This document shows, piece after piece, positions 62,467 to 64,000 of a stretch of DNA of 64,000 nt. A model generated the notes under the pieces. That model was not told the DNA's origin. It was given only the letters and a program-made list of their open reading frames with translations, and did not search any database. Each line of letters begins with the position of its first letter. Position 1 is the first letter of the stretch. The translations under genes and the position numbers were made by a program. The DNA is from Craspedostauros australis. Its lineage: Eukaryota; Bacillariophyta; Bacillariophyceae; Mastogloiales; Achnanthaceae. Location of the stretch: positions 310,001 to 374,000 of the forward strand of contig JAMXDE010000021.1 in assembly GCA_026770025.1 (NCBI GenBank), written 5' to 3'.

Positions 62467-63113
62467 GACAACGATGATGTTCATGAAGACATTTGCAAGG
62501 ATGTTTGTGGCTACGGTTGCGTGTTCCACTCCACTCGGCTGGGCTCAGATCGGCTCGATTGTTTGTGTTGCGCTCCTGCATGTGTTCGTGCTCGTACGTT
62601 TGTGACATCCACGAATCCATCACACAGACGTGTCTGCGGCAAATCAAAGCGAAAAACGATGCCAAAAATTCGCCGCGTTCGCGAAATTTGTGGCTCTCGT
62701 CGACACGTGGTGAAATTTGACGCCACCGATTATCGTCCAAGAGAGAGAGAAGGAAAGCAGGACTGAAGGAGAATTGGTTCCACGAACACAGAATGGGGTG
62801 AGAGGTCTATCATATCCATTGAGGTGCACGTGGGACACAACATCCCAGTCGTTGCCGATGCAGGAGTTCCAGTCTTCAATTGCTGCTGCTATGCTCAGTT
62901 CTTCCACGTTGTAGAAGCGGAAGTGGAAATGCTTGGAATTGCACAGTCACAGATTGCACACTCATCACCTTTTTCCGATGTTGGCGATGTTCATCACGTT
63001 CGTCCCATTCATCTTGTACTTGTACTCATACGGGCAACTACTCGAAGATTCGTGGCCTACGAGGTCGTCTTGATGGAGACAGTCTTATTGCAGACAGTAC
63101 CGAAAACGGGACC

Positions 63114-63137
63114 GTGGGACGTGGGACGTGGGACGTG
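63114..63137 (+). repeat. GTGGGAC heptamer repeat
   Basis: Three to four tandem copies. Confidence 0.75.
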
Positions 63138-63973
63138 GAACTACGAGCGTGTTGGGCAGCCACACGAGACCAATTACTTATCTAGACACGATAGATAGGC
63201 TTAGATACGAACACGGAAATTGAACCTCGTTGTTCGCTGGGTTTCGGCGAAATAGGCGAACCGACAAGTTTGACTGTATTGCGATTCATTCGACCACAAT
63301 GTGCGACATTCGAGATTCTCCTCCCACCGAACTTTGTCGCCGACATCAGCAGCGAAGTCGTGAGGAGGAATGGTCACAGCGCTTGTGTTGTGGCGAAATG
63401 GCATCCCAGTTGTTCTCGGTGATAAAACGCCCCAAACGATGGAGGGAGATGCCCTTCCGGGTGGCGGCACAGCGCTTTGCGTTTGGGTCACCGCCGACTC
63501 CCTCTTGTGTCCGTTTCTCTTGTGGCGCTTTCGTTGTTTTGCTTTTCTCTGCTGCGGTCTTGGGCCGCCCACCAACCCATCTACCATACCGTATTCATCT
63601 TTGCATCCATCGACAAGCCTCGAATCTGGCCATCGCCATCGTTTGCTTGTGATCAATTGAATGCAACAGGAAGAGCAACACAGAGCAAGAGCAACAATAG
63701 TCACCCAAAGAGCCGCAGCTACAGCCACAACGGGAACTGCTGCGAGTCGTGCGATATAGTCGCGCCATCGTCCTGCAGAGCGAATTCATCACGAAGGGAG
63801 ATTCGCAGAGAGCTTCGCCACCACCCACAGACGCTTGCATCTGTGTCCTTCCCGTCAGCGCAATCGAAGCTGCAGCCACAGTTGCAGTTGCATCCCCAGC
63901 GAGAGGCAGCGCTTGAGAGTACTTGGGGCGGCGAATTCGACAGCACAAGTTGAGCGTTACGCTGCGCTGCTCT

Positions 63974-64000
63974 ACACTGCACTGCACTGCACTATACTGC
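63974..64000 (+). repeat. CACTG pentanucleotide repeat
   Basis: About five units, some imperfect, running into the window end. Confidence 0.75.

Larger units (their letters stand above)
62262..64000. other. Intergenic region to window end
   Basis: 1.7 kb without a supported gene. It contains a GATGGTGGCAAC repeat (62425-62466), a GTGGGAC repeat (63114-63137) and CACTG pentamers at the very end. Frames at 63477-63953 (+) and 63595-63987 (-) overlap each other and carry no domain. Confidence 0.45.

Overview
This 64 kb window is nuclear DNA of a photosynthetic stramenopile, most probably a diatom. The reasons are: (i) a complete aureochrome (bZIP followed by a LOV domain with the photo-adduct cysteine), a photoreceptor family known only from photosynthetic stramenopiles; (ii) a TerC-type protein whose N-terminus looks like a signal peptide ending in the A-F-V-P type motif of complex plastids; (iii) two secreted P/S/T-rich single-pass membrane proteins of the sort diatoms make in quantity; (iv) short spliceosomal introns (about 150-520 bp) with GTRNGT-type donors and YAG/AAG acceptors; and (v) about one gene per 3 kb on both strands. 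No rRNA, tRNA, CRISPR array, transposon or virus-derived gene was recognised.

I support 22 protein-coding genes; 12 of them have an intron that I placed by matching splice sites, reading phase and protein continuity. From left to right: a low-complexity acidic protein (+, 976-2889); aureochrome (+, 5465-7257); a small EF-hand protein (-); ESCRT-III Vps2/CHMP2 (+); a ChaN-like domain fused to an ArsM-like methyltransferase (-); a Golgi-type sulfotransferase-like protein (-); a phytanoyl-CoA-dioxygenase-like enzyme (-); a TruC/RluA-type pseudouridine synthase (-); a P/S-rich surface protein (+); a signal-peptide-bearing proteasome-alpha-like protein (-); a P/T-rich membrane protein with a cytoplasmic PDZ domain (+); a quinone-oxidoreductase-like MDR protein (+); a Na+/phosphate cotransporter of the SLC34 type (+); a nuclear-type acidic zinc-finger-like protein (+); a secreted Cys-containing protein (+); a PP2C phosphatase with two cyclic-nucleotide-binding domains (-); a DWNN/RING protein of the RBBP6/Mpe1 type (+); TerC (+); a CAAX-ended membrane-anchored ubiquitin-fold protein (-); a CoA-binding protein (-); a 1268-residue ubiquitin-like plus chromo-barrel-like protein (+); and a 577-residue membrane protein (-).

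There is no operon-like logic; neighbours are mostly functionally unrelated, as expected of a eukaryote. Two local themes stand out. Three consecutive genes at 18.7-27.4 kb (P/S-rich protein, proteasome-like protein, P/T-rich PDZ protein) all carry secretory signals. Domain rearrangements are unusually frequent: ChaN+methyltransferase, PP2C+CNBD+CNBD without a kinase, DWNN+RING without a visible zinc knuckle, and a signal-peptide proteasome-alpha fold. Intergenic regions and introns are rich in short tandem repeats, especially pentanucleotides, and leaders just upstream of start codons are strongly CAA/CAC-rich on the coding strand. Start codons were set to the first plausible ATG; several longer open frames begin only at TTG or GTG and were trimmed.
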